The position numbers were made by a program, and so were the translations under genes. A DNA stretch of 64,000 nt from Pseudomonas sp. CFBP13508 (GTDB lineage Bacteria; Pseudomonadota; Gammaproteobacteria; Pseudomonadales; Pseudomonadaceae). Positions 8,309 through 16,894 of this stretch are shown here, in pieces. Each line of letters starts with the position of its first letter. The first letter of the stretch is position 1. The stretch covers positions 186,001 through 250,000 of the forward strand of contig NZ_QFZZ01000005.1 in assembly GCF_005233515.1 (NCBI RefSeq), in the 5' to 3' direction. The notes below the pieces were generated by a model that saw nothing but the letters and a program-made list of their open reading frames with translations, had not been told where the DNA came from and made no database searches.

Positions 8309-9333
8309 CTGCGCTCCTCGCCAAAAAAGGACGGTATGGCAATTGCCGTACCGGCCGCCACCGCAATGTCGTGGATCATCCGGCCAATCGCGAGATCGAG
8401 AATGCCCATGCCGAATGGCGAATAGATCAGCGGTTTGTCCTGGGCGACATGCAGGTCGCCGCGAATCAGCTGCGCCACTGTGCCGGTGACAAAGTCGCGA
8501 TGGCCGTATTGCTGCTCGGCCAGATGCGGCGAAGTATTGGCTTTCAGGCAATGGGTGATGTCGTCGAAGTAGTTGTAACTTTCCTCGATGATTTCGGCGC
8601 CGATATCCCGCAGCGAGATGTTCAGAACAATCTGCCCCGGGCGGAACGTGCCCTGGCCTTTTACGTACGGCTCGCCCGCGCTGGTGGCGAACACCACGAT
8701 GTCGGCAGTCAGCGCTTCTTCGAGCGACAGCAGGCGTACATCCGGCAGGCCCAGTTGTTCACCAAATTCCGCGAGGGCTTGCGCCGATTCCGCGTTGAGA
8801 TCGTGAATGCCCACGCTGTCGAAGGACCAGTCGTCCGCGACGAAAGTCTCGAGGATATTTCTTGAGATTACCCCGCCACCAATGATCGAAAGTGTCGCCG
8901 CGTGGCGGTCCTGGCCATTCAGCCACCAGGCACCCAAGACTGTCGACGCTGCCGTGCGCACAGCACTGATCAGTGCACCTTCGAGCAGCGCGTAGGGGTA
9001 ACCGGTCTCGGGATAGTTGAGAATCAGCACCGCAGATGCGCGCGGAATGCCCGACTTGATGTTGTCGGGATAACTGGCAATCCACTTGATTCCGGAGACG
9101 GATTGATCGCCCTCGCTGTCGACGATGGCCGCCGGCAGCGCAATGATCCGGTTCGCCGGTTGCGCAGGGAAACGCAGAAAATAGCTGTCGGGGTTAACGG
9201 TTTCGCCACGCTCGTGGGTCAGGTAGGTCTGCGCCACCATGTCGATGGTTGCATGCCGCAGCCCGTTGAGGATGTCTTTGACGACAGCGCCGGGGATGAC
9301 GTGGAACGGTTGGATCGGATTCTGTGTGGTCAT
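8302..9333 (-). CDS. sbnB: SbnB-like N-(2-amino-2-carboxyethyl)-L-glutamate dehydrogenase (ornithine cyclodeaminase family)
   Basis: The 343-residue protein belongs to the ornithine cyclodeaminase/mu-crystallin fold. It has a Rossmann motif (LSIIGGGVISRNILETF, residues ~150-165) and the substrate-side stretch SGIKWIASYPDN, where Lys and other polar residues contact the amino acid. SbnB oxidatively cleaves the SbnA product to L-2,3-diaminopropionate and 2-oxoglutarate with NAD. It lies 5 bp after the SbnA-like gene, the same pairing as in staphyloferrin B loci, which makes the assignment much stronger than sequence alone. The staphyloferrin synthetases (SbnC/E/F) are absent here, so the diaminopropionate must feed another product. 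Alternative: another ornithine cyclodeaminase-type enzyme. Confidence 0.87.
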   Translation of the reverse strand: MTTQNPIQPFHVIPGAVVKDILNGLRHATIDMVAQTYLTHERGETVNPDSYFLRFPAQPANRIIALPAAIVDSEGDQSVSGIKWIASYPDNIKSGIPRASAVLILNYPETGYPYALLEGALISAVRTAASTVLGAWWLNGQDRHAATLSIIGGGVISRNILETFVADDWSFDSVGIHDLNAESAQALAEFGEQLGLPDVRLLSLEEALTADIVVFATSAGEPYVKGQGTFRPGQIVLNISLRDIGAEIIEESYNYFDDITHCLKANTSPHLAEQQYGHRDFVTGTVAQLIRGDLHVAQDKPLIYSPFGMGILDLAIGRMIHDIAVAAGTAIAIPSFFGEERRW

Positions 9334-9338
9334 GAGGA

Positions 9339-10313
9339 TTACGCCGAGAGTGCCAGAGCGATTTCAGGGAAAAGGGGCTGCAGTGCGGTTGCGCCGATCC
9401 GCTGGGTGACCCAGTCGTCGGAATAGATGGTTTCGAGGTAGCGCTCACCCATGTCGGGGGAGATCGCCACCACGACATCGTCGGGCCGGATATGCGGCGC
9501 CCACTGGCGGATGCCGGCGAGCACAGTGCCGGTGGAGCCGCCGAAGAGCAGGCCGTAGCGTTGCGCCAGCCAACGGCAGACCTTGATCGTCTGTTCCTCG
9601 GGAATCGACAGGAAGTCGTGAATGCCCGACGACTCGAATATCTCCGGCAGGCGGCTGGTGCCGAGCCCCGGAATATGGCGCGTGCCGCCCGGCAGTCCGA
9701 ACGTCACCGAGCCGACGGTATCGACGGCAATGACTTTGGTGTGCGGATGATGTTCGGCAAAGTAGTTCTTGCAGCCCATCAGCGTGCCGGTGGTGCCAGC
9801 GCCGACGAACAGATAATCGACCTGGGGAAACCTGCGCGCGATGGACGTTGCAGTCGCTTGATAGTGAGCGAGGGGGTTGGTCGGGTTCTTGTACTGGTTG
9901 AGCCAGATGTAGTCGGCGTTATCAGCGACCAGTTGCTCGATCAGACGAATCCGCGAATTCAGATAACCGCCGTTCTCGTCGCGTTGATCGACCATGAGCA
10001 TTTGCGCGCCCAGGGCGTGAATCAGCTTGCGGTTCGGCGCGGAAATATTCGGATCGATTACGCAAACGAACTGGTAACCCTTGGCGGCGCAAACCATGGC
10101 CAGCGCAACGCCCAGATTCCCCGACGAGGATTCGATAAGGCGGGTCTTGTGGTTGATCAGTCCGCGGACTTCAAGATCAGTGATCAGCGCGTGCGCGGTC
10201 TTCAGCTTGATGGAGCCGGCGGGATTCAGTCCTTCGATTTTGAGCTGGATCGTTGCGCTGCAAAGATCGCCGATCTGCACATAACTGTCTTCATTGATGA
10301 GTTGCTTGATCAT
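9339..10313 (-). CDS. sbnA: SbnA-like N-(2-amino-2-carboxyethyl)-L-glutamate synthase (cysteine synthase fold)
   Basis: The protein has 324 aa from the chosen start MIKQLINEDSY. A 17-residue upstream extension lacks a spaced ribosome binding site. It is a fold-type II PLP enzyme: the PLP-lysine lies in the segment GLNPAGSIKLKTA, the phosphate-side loop is ESSSGNLGVALA, and a glycine-rich VGAGTTGTLMG cup follows. In SbnA, O-phospho-L-serine and L-glutamate are condensed, giving the substrate of SbnB. It is the first gene of the six-gene minus-strand operon. Without the SbnB neighbour it would be called a cysteine synthase. The pairing favours diaminopropionate synthesis. Confidence 0.87.
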   Translation of the reverse strand: MIKQLINEDSYVQIGDLCSATIQLKIEGLNPAGSIKLKTAHALITDLEVRGLINHKTRLIESSSGNLGVALAMVCAAKGYQFVCVIDPNISAPNRKLIHALGAQMLMVDQRDENGGYLNSRIRLIEQLVADNADYIWLNQYKNPTNPLAHYQATATSIARRFPQVDYLFVGAGTTGTLMGCKNYFAEHHPHTKVIAVDTVGSVTFGLPGGTRHIPGLGTSRLPEIFESSGIHDFLSIPEEQTIKVCRWLAQRYGLLFGGSTGTVLAGIRQWAPHIRPDDVVVAISPDMGERYLETIYSDDWVTQRIGATALQPLFPEIALALSA

Positions 10314-10673
10314 ACGTCGTCCGTTTCGCTGTTTTGCCGGGCGCACGGGGGCGCCAGCATTCATCCTGGAATGTTTGAAAAGCAGTAACTGCAGTTCGCC
10401 TGTGGGTTGGGTTCAGATTTTTTTGCTGGACAGGAAGTGACCTTGCGGGCGACGCCGATCGATTCAAAAAATCAGGTTTTGCGCTCTGAGGGCTACAGAA
10501 ACCCAGAGTGTTGCGGGGCGCAAAGTGGAGCCAGTCATTGGCTCGCCAAGGCTTGCGCAAAGTATTGGCGAAACGCCATCTGCGCGCAGAGATACAGATT
10601 TCGGGTTTTTTCCAGTACAGCTGGAATTGGGTGTATCGAAGGGAGAAGTGAGGAGGGGGATCAAATCGCAGGC
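10314..10673. other. Intergenic region upstream of the sbnA-like operon
   Basis: This stretch of about 360 bp has no convincing gene. It must hold the promoter of the six-gene operon, but I could not pick a clear -35/-10 pair. At 10610-10626 there is a short palindrome (TTCCAG-5 nt-CTGGAA). It lies among TACAG/GTATC repeats (10592-10637) that could be an operator, although MocR operators cannot be recognised by eye. Two short A/T-rich runs occur at ~10418 and ~10467. Confidence 0.4.
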
Positions 10674-10707
10674 ATAAAAAAACCCTGAATCTTGCGATTC
10701 AGGGTTT
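10674..10707 (-). terminator. Rho-independent terminator of tRNA-Phe
   Basis: Two 10-bp arms (AACCCTGAAT and ATTCAGGGTT) are separated by six bases. Read on the minus strand they are followed by a run of seven T residues. It lies 9 bp past the tRNA 3' end, so it ends the tRNA transcript. Confidence 0.9.
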
Positions 10708-10715
10708 TCGGTATT

Positions 10716-10791
10716 TGGTGCCCAGAGACGGAATCGAACCGCCGACACGGGGATTTTCAATCCCCTGCTCTACCGACTGAGCTATCTGGGC
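10716..10791 (-). tRNA. tRNA-Phe (GAA anticodon)
   Basis: The minus strand folds as a complete 76-nt cloverleaf including the encoded CCA. The acceptor arms GCCCAGA and TCTGGGC pair, the D arm is GCTC/GAGC, and the anticodon stem GGGGA/TCCCC carries the loop TTGAAAA with anticodon GAA. The T loop is TTCGATT. It is a single tRNA with its own promoter and terminator. Adjacent accessory genes on the 3' side make it a possible integration landmark, but no repeated 3'-end fragment was found within the window. Confidence 0.97.
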
Positions 10792-10801
10792 AACGGGGCG
10801 C

Positions 10802-10830
10802 ATTAAAAGGGTTTTTCGGATTTACGTCAA
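10802..10830 (-). promoter_or_regulatory. Sigma-70 promoter of tRNA-Phe
   Basis: On the minus strand a TTGACG -35 hexamer and a TTTAAT -10 hexamer are separated by 17 bp. The -10 box ends 11 bp before the tRNA 5' end, and a GC-rich discriminator follows, as expected for stable RNA genes. Confidence 0.8.
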
Positions 10831-10882
10831 CGACTTTTTGAAAATTTCTTAAATTAATTCCGTCGCTTACGAAATCTGCGGG

Positions 10883-11155
10883 TTATTCGGCTGGCGGCAC
10901 GTAGCCTTCGGCCTTGGCGTATTCCTCGCCGGAGAAGTACTTGTCCATTTCGCCCTGCAGGTATTTGCGATCTTCTGCGTTCATCATGTTCAGGCGCTTT
11001 TCGTTGATCAGCAGGGTCTGGTGTTTCTGCCAGTCGGCCCAGGCCTTGGCCGAGACGTGGTCGAAAATGTCCTGGCCCTTGGCACCCGGGAAAGGGGCGC
11101 GCTCCAGCGCGGGCAGTTCTTCTTTGTACTTGCGGCACATTACGGTGCGGGTCAT
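10883..11155 (-). CDS. yggX: Fe(2+)-trafficking protein YggX
   Basis: This 90-residue cytosolic protein matches the YggX family in length and motifs: MTRTVMCRKYKEELPALERA with the conserved Cys7, then KAWADWQKHQTLLINEKRL and a C-terminal KYFSGEEYAKAEGYVPP. YggX is linked to iron-sulfur cluster protection against oxidative stress. Its start overlaps the end of mutY by 4 bp (ATGA-type). This is the usual mutY-yggX arrangement, and MutY is itself an Fe-S enzyme. Confidence 0.97.
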   Translation of the reverse strand: MTRTVMCRKYKEELPALERAPFPGAKGQDIFDHVSAKAWADWQKHQTLLINEKRLNMMNAEDRKYLQGEMDKYFSGEEYAKAEGYVPPAE

Positions 11156-12219
11156 GGCGATTCTCCTGCATTCAATACGGCGGCCGCGCGTTCGAGCAAG
11201 GTCTTGACCGGGGCAGCAAGGCCCAGGCGCGGCGGGGTGGCGAGGTTATACCAGAGCCAGTCGGCCTCGGCCACGTGATGGCTGGCTTCCTGCACCTGAA
11301 CCAGCCAGGGTTCGATGGACAACTGGAAATGGCTGAAGGTGTGAACCAGGCTCGGCAGCGCCTGCTGCTGGCCCATGGTCAGTGAGTGCTGATCGGCCAG
11401 ATGTTGCAGATCCTCCAGGTCATCCAGTTCCGGCAGGCTCCACAAACCGCCCCACAGTCCCGTCGACGGGCGGCGGTAAAGCAGAATCGCGCCTTCACCG
11501 TTGGCGAGCATCGGCATCAGCGTGCGTTTCTGCGGGATGGCTTTGCGTGGCTTGGGAATCGGATAACGGGTTTCCAGGCCAAGCATGTGCGCTTCACAGC
11601 CACGCTTGAGCGGGCAAAGCAGACAGCTCGGCTTGCTGCGCGTGCAGAGTGTCGCGCCAAGATCCATCATCGCCTGGGTGTAGGCGTTGACCCGATCGTG
11701 CGGGGTGAAGCGCTCGGCGTTGGCCCAGAGTTGTTTGGCCACCTTCGGTTCGCCAGGGTAGCCCTCTTGCGCAGTGAAGCGCGCCAGCACGCGTTTGACG
11801 TTGCCGTCGAGGATCGGCGCGCGCAGGCCCATGCTGATGCTGGCGATCGCCCCGGCGGTGGACAGGCCGATGCCTGGCAGCTCGGTGAGTTTTTCCACGT
11901 CACGCGGGAATTCGCCAGCGTACTGGCTGACGACGATCTTCGCGGTCTTCTGCAGATTGCGTGCGCGAGTGTAGTAACCCAGCCCGGTCCACAGGTGCAG
12001 CACCTCGTCTTCCGGCGCCTCGGCCAACGCTTCGACCGTCGGCAGCGCCGCCATGAAACGCTCGAAGTAATTGAGCACCGTGCTGACCTGAGTCTGCTGC
12101 AACATGATCTCGGACACCCAGACCCGGTACGGGTTGATGTCCTGCTGCCACGGCAAATCGTGGCGGCCATGGCGGTCGAACCACTCCAGCACCGCCGTGG
12201 AAAATTGCTCCGCTGTCAT
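11152..12219 (-). CDS. mutY: A/G-specific adenine glycosylase MutY
   Basis: The 355-residue DNA repair enzyme removes adenine opposite 8-oxoguanine. Visible features are the catalytic-acid region WVSEIMLQQTQV, the helix-hairpin-helix LPGIGLSTAGAIASI with the following catalytic Asp in ILDGNVKRVLAR, and the [4Fe-4S] ligand pattern C-x6-C-x2-C-x5-C in the segment CTRSKPSCLLCPLKRGC. A C-terminal NUDIX-like 8-oxoG recognition domain follows (residues ~230-345). It overlaps asmA upstream and yggX downstream by 4 bp each, so the three genes form one coupled operon. Confidence 0.97.
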   Translation of the reverse strand: MTAEQFSTAVLEWFDRHGRHDLPWQQDINPYRVWVSEIMLQQTQVSTVLNYFERFMAALPTVEALAEAPEDEVLHLWTGLGYYTRARNLQKTAKIVVSQYAGEFPRDVEKLTELPGIGLSTAGAIASISMGLRAPILDGNVKRVLARFTAQEGYPGEPKVAKQLWANAERFTPHDRVNAYTQAMMDLGATLCTRSKPSCLLCPLKRGCEAHMLGLETRYPIPKPRKAIPQKRTLMPMLANGEGAILLYRRPSTGLWGGLWSLPELDDLEDLQHLADQHSLTMGQQQALPSLVHTFSHFQLSIEPWLVQVQEASHHVAEADWLWYNLATPPRLGLAAPVKTLLERAAAVLNAGESP

Positions 12220-14432
12220 CGCTTGAACAGCCCCTTCAACGCGTCTTTCAATTCCGGGCTGACTTTGTCGCCCAGTTTTTCGTCGATTTTCTCGCTGAGC
12301 TTGTTGCCAGCCATCTTGCTGGCGACTTGGCCGAGACGGTCATTGTCGACACGGCAGGCCTTGGCCCCCAGTTCCAGCGGGCCACGGCAGCGCAGCGGCC
12401 ACTCGATGCCGACGAATTTGTCGCCTACCTGACAGGCCGGGTCAGGCATGGCGCTGGTATCGCCTTCGACGATGATGCCGACGCGGTAATCCATGCCGAG
12501 CACGCGCAGGTCGATGTCGCCGTCACCGTTGACGGTCATGCCGGGGATGCGCACTTTCAGGTCTGGGTTGCTGGCGACGCCGTTGCGCACGGTCAGGTTG
12601 CCCTTGAGCTCCTCGAACGGCGTGTCCTTGCCCCGTGGCTCGCCGCTCAGGGTTTTGCGGTTGAGCGTGGCGATGCCTTTGCACAATTGCTGTTCAAGGT
12701 TGGCGTTGAGCAGCACACCGTTGTTGATGACGAAACTGGCGTTGCCGTTCAGCGTATCGATCAGCGCCTGTTGGCTGTTGCCGCTGCCAGTGAAGCTGCT
12801 GGTCAGCGTCACCAGGCCTTTGACCGGCGGGTTCTTGCCCTGGCTTTCGATGATTTTTTCCACCGGGACGCGATTGAGGCGGGTCTGCAGGTTCAGCACC
12901 GGCGCGCTTGGGCGCACGTCGAGTGTGCCGTTGGCGACGAAGCCGCCGTTGTACAGATCGCCGCTCAGGTTAGTCAGCGTCAGCAGGCCGCCCTGGCCAG
13001 TGGCTTTGAGCGCGGCGTTCTGTATCGGCAGTTTGTCGAGGGTCAGTTGGCCGAAAGTCAGGTCGGCATCGACGTCGAGTTTGGCCAGGCGTTCGACCGG
13101 CAGCAGACGCTCGGTGCTCCAGGCGGTTTTGCTCGGTTTGTCCGGCAGCGGCGTGGTGCCGGCCACAGCCCCGGCCTCGGTGCTGGCGACTTCGGCCTGA
13201 CGTGTTTGCGTGGCGCTGTTGGCTTGGGCAGATTTCGGTGGCAGGTAGCGATCGGCGTTGAAAGTGTCGGCCTTGAGAATTGCGCGCAGCGATTGTTTGG
13301 CGAAGTCCTCGATGGCGATGCGGCCGCTGAAGCTGCTGTCATCGAGTTTCAGGTTGATGTTGTCGAACGACAGGCTGGTCGGAGTGGCCGCAACGCGGCT
13401 GACCAGTTCGACCTTGCTCAGGCTGCCTTCGCCCATCGCCGGCAGTGTCTGGCCGATGCTGTCGACGAATTTCGCCAGATCGAACTGCGCAATGGAAATG
13501 CCGCCGCTGATCTGTGGCGTCTTGTCGAGGTCGTTGGCTTTCAGCTCGCCCAGGGCGCGCAACTGGTTGGCGGAAATCTTGATGCCGGTCCACTCGGCGA
13601 CGTTCGCTGCCTTGTCCAGCAGCAACTGGCCCTGAGCAGAGAAGGTCATGGTCTTGCCTTGCAGCGGATCGCCAGCGAGCTCGCCGGTCAGCTTCAGGTC
13701 TTCGAACTTGTAGCGTTGCAGGGCGCGCTCGAAGCGCAGCTCACCGTTGAGCTCGGTGCGCACGCGCAGCACCGGTTGGTTGGTGCCAAGGAACGCGGTG
13801 GCTTTCACCGGGATATTGGTCGAGTCATGGACCGGGCCGGTGCTCAGCTGAATGCTTTCGGCGCTGAACTGCTTGCCGGTCAGCTCATCAGTGTATTCAA
13901 CGCGGGCGTTGTTGACGGTCAGGCTGTCGATGTCGAGGCGGATCGGTTGCGCCGGTTTTTCCACGGCGACAGTCGGCTCGCTGGCGGTCGCGCCCGCTGT
14001 GGCCGGTGGAGTCGAGCCCGGCGCCACAGGCACCTTGCCGATGTCTTCCCAGTTGCCGTGGCCGTTCTTGTCACGGTTCAGGCGCAGGTTGAGGCCTTCG
14101 ACGCGCACGTCGCTCATCTGCACTTCGCGGCGCAACAACGGCAGCACGCGCACGGACAGGCCGAGCATCTGCAAGTCGGCAAACGGTTCGGCAGGTTTGG
14201 CCAGGGTAGCGACGCTGGCTTCGTGCAATTCCAGGCCGAGCCACGGGAACAGGCTCCAGCCGATATCGCCATTGAGCGTCAGCTCGATGTGGGCCTTGTC
14301 GCGGGCAATCTGGCGGATCTCGTCTTTATAGTCGTTGGGATCGAAGAGGTGGGTCAGGGCAAAGCCTGCCGCCACAATGATCAGCAACAGCCCGAGAAGT
14401 ACCAGACCCAGGATTTTGCCGAACGCTTTCAT
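12216..14432 (-). CDS. AsmA-family envelope protein
   Basis: The protein has 738 aa from MKAFGKILGLVLLG, where AAGGA lies nine bases upstream. An 11-residue longer start lacks a ribosome binding site. One N-terminal membrane anchor (residues ~5-27) is followed by a large periplasmic domain with the AsmA N-terminal signature (FDPNDYKDEIRQIARDKAHI, then GDIGWSLFPWLGLELHEASV) and a C-terminal AsmA_2 region. AsmA-like proteins are thought to act as bridge-like lipid carriers between the membranes. It is the first gene of the asmA-mutY-yggX operon. The low-complexity Pro/Ala/Thr segments at ~155-175 and ~420-445 are probably linkers. Confidence 0.92.
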   Translation of the reverse strand: MKAFGKILGLVLLGLLLIIVAAGFALTHLFDPNDYKDEIRQIARDKAHIELTLNGDIGWSLFPWLGLELHEASVATLAKPAEPFADLQMLGLSVRVLPLLRREVQMSDVRVEGLNLRLNRDKNGHGNWEDIGKVPVAPGSTPPATAGATASEPTVAVEKPAQPIRLDIDSLTVNNARVEYTDELTGKQFSAESIQLSTGPVHDSTNIPVKATAFLGTNQPVLRVRTELNGELRFERALQRYKFEDLKLTGELAGDPLQGKTMTFSAQGQLLLDKAANVAEWTGIKISANQLRALGELKANDLDKTPQISGGISIAQFDLAKFVDSIGQTLPAMGEGSLSKVELVSRVAATPTSLSFDNINLKLDDSSFSGRIAIEDFAKQSLRAILKADTFNADRYLPPKSAQANSATQTRQAEVASTEAGAVAGTTPLPDKPSKTAWSTERLLPVERLAKLDVDADLTFGQLTLDKLPIQNAALKATGQGGLLTLTNLSGDLYNGGFVANGTLDVRPSAPVLNLQTRLNRVPVEKIIESQGKNPPVKGLVTLTSSFTGSGNSQQALIDTLNGNASFVINNGVLLNANLEQQLCKGIATLNRKTLSGEPRGKDTPFEELKGNLTVRNGVASNPDLKVRIPGMTVNGDGDIDLRVLGMDYRVGIIVEGDTSAMPDPACQVGDKFVGIEWPLRCRGPLELGAKACRVDNDRLGQVASKMAGNKLSEKIDEKLGDKVSPELKDALKGLFKR

Positions 14433-14956
14433 GGGCGAGTCCTTGTAGTTAGTCGAATTGGTCATATGGCCGGGGAGTATAGCGCTGCCGGCACCCGGTT
14501 CGGTGTGGCGTCATCTGCCGAGGGTCGGCGGTGGCACCTGCAACTTCGCCACCGGGCCTGCGCTTGAGGATGCCCGGCGGGCGTCAGAGGGTGCAATCCG
14601 GCCCCCGCTTGCGACGCCATTTTTTGCGCTTGGTTCACCAGTCGTTCAGTCACGCCCAGTCGACGGGTAACTTTTCACACGCATAAATGGGACAAGTAGA
14701 AAACGGCGTGGTGCCTTTGCAGACGCGGGGTTGGCAGCTTCCCGAGTCGTACGAGAACAGATGACTTGAAAAAAGGTGATATCAGTTTGGTTTTTCTGTC
14801 ACCTGAGAATGGTAACCTTCGCCAGTTCGTCCGCCCGTCTGCGACTTAACGTCGCGCCTTCAAGGAGCTTCACCTGAAAAAACGGTCATGCCTGCGTGCA
14901 TAAGGCCGAGGGTGAGCAGTGGCTGGCGAACCATACTAACAATTGGGGGATACACA
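14433..14956. promoter_or_regulatory. Divergent regulatory region between asmA and the OFA transporter
   Basis: These 524 bp hold the promoters of two divergent operons, and no convincing -10/-35 was fixed by eye. An inverted repeat AGGTGA/TCACCT (about 14774-14804) flanks a T-rich stretch. At 14859-14864 an AAGGAG ribosome-binding-like sequence precedes a nine-codon frame beginning with CTG (encoding LKKRSCLRA, stop at ~14902). This could be a short leader peptide ahead of the transporter, or chance. Confidence 0.4.
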
Positions 14957-16621
14957 ATGAGCACGAGCATCACGGCGGACGGCCTCAAAGCCGACCAGCC
15001 TGCGTTCCTGTCCAAGGAACGCATCATCGCCAAGCCCGGTTTCAACCGCTGGCTGGTTCCACCGGCCGCTTTGGCCATTCACCTGTGCATCGGCATGGCC
15101 TACGGCTTCTCGGTGTTCTGGTTGCCGCTGTCCAAGGCACTCGGCGTTACCGCGCCGGTGGCTTGCGCGCCGGACATGAGCTTCATCGCACAGGTATTTT
15201 CGTCGAACTGCGACTGGCCGATCTCCATGCTCGGCTGGATCTACACGCTGTTCTTCATCTTCCTCGGCTGCTCGGCAGCGATCTGGGGTGGCTGGCTGGA
15301 ACATGCCGGTCCACGCAAGGCTGGCGTTGTATCGGCCTTGTGCTGGTGTGGCGGTCTGCTGATTTCCGCGCTGGGTATCTATACCCACCAGATCTGGCTG
15401 ATGTGGATCGGCTCCGGCGTGATCGGCGGTATCGGTCTGGGCCTGGGCTATATCTCGCCGGTGTCGACCCTGATCAAGTGGTTCCCGGACAAGCGCGGCA
15501 TGGCGACCGGCATGGCGATCATGGGCTTCGGTGGCGGCGCGATGGTCGGCGCACCATTGGCGACTGCACTGATGAGCCACTTCGCATCGCCAGAAGGCGT
15601 GGGCGTATGGCAGAGCTTCGTGGCCATGGCGGCCATTTACTTCGTGTTCATGATCGGTGGCGCACTGTCCTACCGCGTGCCGCCAACCGGCTGGAAACCT
15701 GAAGGCTGGACCGCTCCGGCGAAGAAAGCGTCCAACGCCATGATCACCAACCGTCACGTTCACGTGAATGTAGCGTGGAAAACTCCGCAATTCCGTCTGG
15801 TCTGGCTGGTGCTGTGCCTGAACGTGTCGGCGGGTATCGGTATCCTCGGCATGGCTTCGCCACTGTTGCAGGAAGTGTTCGGCGGCAAACTGCTGGGCGT
15901 CGATGTGCCGTTCGGCCAACTCGACGCTGGGCAACTGGCCTCGATCGCGGCGATCGCAGCGGGCTTCACCGGTCTACTGAGCCTGTTCAATATCGGTGGC
16001 CGGTTCTTCTGGGCCTCGTTCTCGGATTACCTGGGCCGCAAGAACACCTACTTCGTGTTCTTCGCGCTGGGTTTTGCCTTGTACGCGCTGATTCCGAACA
16101 TGGGTCATCTGGGCAACGTTGCGCTGTTCGTGGCGGCGTTCTGCATCATCCTGTCGATGTACGGCGGTGGTTTTGCCACCGTTCCGGCGTATCTGGCCGA
16201 CCTGTTCGGTACGCAGATGGTCGGTGCGATCCACGGTCGTCTGCTGACTGCCTGGGCCGCTGCCGGTGTGCTCGGTCCGGTGCTGGTCAACTACCTGCGT
16301 GAATATCAGCTGAGCATCGGCGTGGAACGCGCTGCCGCTTACGACATCACCCTGTACATCCTCGCCGGCCTGCTGGTGCTGGGCTTCCTGTGCAACCTGA
16401 TGGTGCGCCCGGTGGCCGACAAGTACTTCATGACCGACGCAGAACTGGCCGCCGAACAGGCGCTGGGCCACGACAAGGGTGCCGATGCCAGCACCGTTCT
16501 GGAGTGGAAAGCGGCGCCGGGCACCAAGCCTCTGGCGATCGCGGCATGGCTGGTGGTGGGTATTCCGTTGGCGTGGGGTGTGTGGGTGACCCTGCAGAAG
16601 ACGGCGGTACTGTTTCACTAA
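14957..16621 (+). CDS. OFA-family MFS transporter (oxalate/formate antiporter-like)
   Basis: The 554-aa inner-membrane protein starts at MSTSITADG, with GGGGGA six bases upstream. It has 12 or more membrane helices in two MFS halves, plus an extra hydrophobic segment at the C-terminus (AWLVVGIPLAWGVWV). Characteristic stretches are the MFS loops KWFPDKRGMATGMAIMGFGG and RFFWASFSDYLGRKNTYFVF. OFA proteins exchange small carboxylates, but family members outside Oxalobacter have varied or unknown substrates. It is a single-gene unit between asmA and the his genes, followed by a REPIN. Confidence 0.88.
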   Translation: MSTSITADGLKADQPAFLSKERIIAKPGFNRWLVPPAALAIHLCIGMAYGFSVFWLPLSKALGVTAPVACAPDMSFIAQVFSSNCDWPISMLGWIYTLFFIFLGCSAAIWGGWLEHAGPRKAGVVSALCWCGGLLISALGIYTHQIWLMWIGSGVIGGIGLGLGYISPVSTLIKWFPDKRGMATGMAIMGFGGGAMVGAPLATALMSHFASPEGVGVWQSFVAMAAIYFVFMIGGALSYRVPPTGWKPEGWTAPAKKASNAMITNRHVHVNVAWKTPQFRLVWLVLCLNVSAGIGILGMASPLLQEVFGGKLLGVDVPFGQLDAGQLASIAAIAAGFTGLLSLFNIGGRFFWASFSDYLGRKNTYFVFFALGFALYALIPNMGHLGNVALFVAAFCIILSMYGGGFATVPAYLADLFGTQMVGAIHGRLLTAWAAAGVLGPVLVNYLREYQLSIGVERAAAYDITLYILAGLLVLGFLCNLMVRPVADKYFMTDAELAAEQALGHDKGADASTVLEWKAAPGTKPLAIAAWLVVGIPLAWGVWVTLQKTAVLFH

Positions 16622-16647
16622 GGTGTTAGCTAAATAAACACCGAACC

Positions 16648-16737
16648 TGTGGGAGCGAGCCTGCTCGCGAAGACGGAGCACCAGTTGACATCAATGTTGG
16701 CTGGCGTACCGCATTCGCGAGCAGGCTCGCTCCCACA
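16648..16737. repeat. REPIN (paired inverted REP sequences)
   Basis: Two copies of TGTGGGAGCGAGCCTGCTCG in opposite orientation are separated by ~44 bp. This is the common P. fluorescens-group REP doublet, mobilised by RAYT-type transposases encoded elsewhere. It lies between the OFA transporter and hisB. Confidence 0.93.
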
Positions 16738-16827
16738 TTTGTTTATGGCATGCCTGTACTGGCTTGTATGGACATGTCTACCCGCGACAGCCGGGCGTTC
16801 TATCCGTCAGGCATCTCACCTCGCGTG

Positions 16828-16856
16828 TTTCTGTTTGCTTGCTGCGTGCCTATAAT
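16828..16856 (+). promoter_or_regulatory. Probable promoter of the his gene cluster
   Basis: There is a perfect TATAAT at 16851-16856, 38 bp before the hisB start. The best -35 at 17-bp spacing is weak (TTTCTG). The short leader shows no histidine-rich attenuator peptide, in line with Pseudomonas his genes not being arranged as in enterics. Confidence 0.5.
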
Positions 16857-16894
16857 GGCTGCCTTTTTCGCCCAATGATTTTGCGGAGCTGGTG

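Noticed and set aside
7322..8425. 367-codon plus-strand frame across the FAD/NAD(P) gene
   Set aside because: It overlaps the supported minus-strand FAD gene, has no ribosome binding site and resembles reverse-strand bias.
10314..10673. Integration (att) duplicate of the tRNA-Phe 3' end
   Set aside because: No second copy of the tRNA 3' sequence was seen in the window.
12327..14567. 746-codon open frame opposite asmA
   Set aside because: It is an antisense shadow in high-GC DNA. AsmA on the minus strand has clear domain motifs and a signal anchor, whereas the antisense translation is low-complexity and has no family pattern.
16892..16894. GTG as the hisB start
   Set aside because: The GTG is only 3 bases from GGAG. 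The ATG at 16895 has correct spacing.
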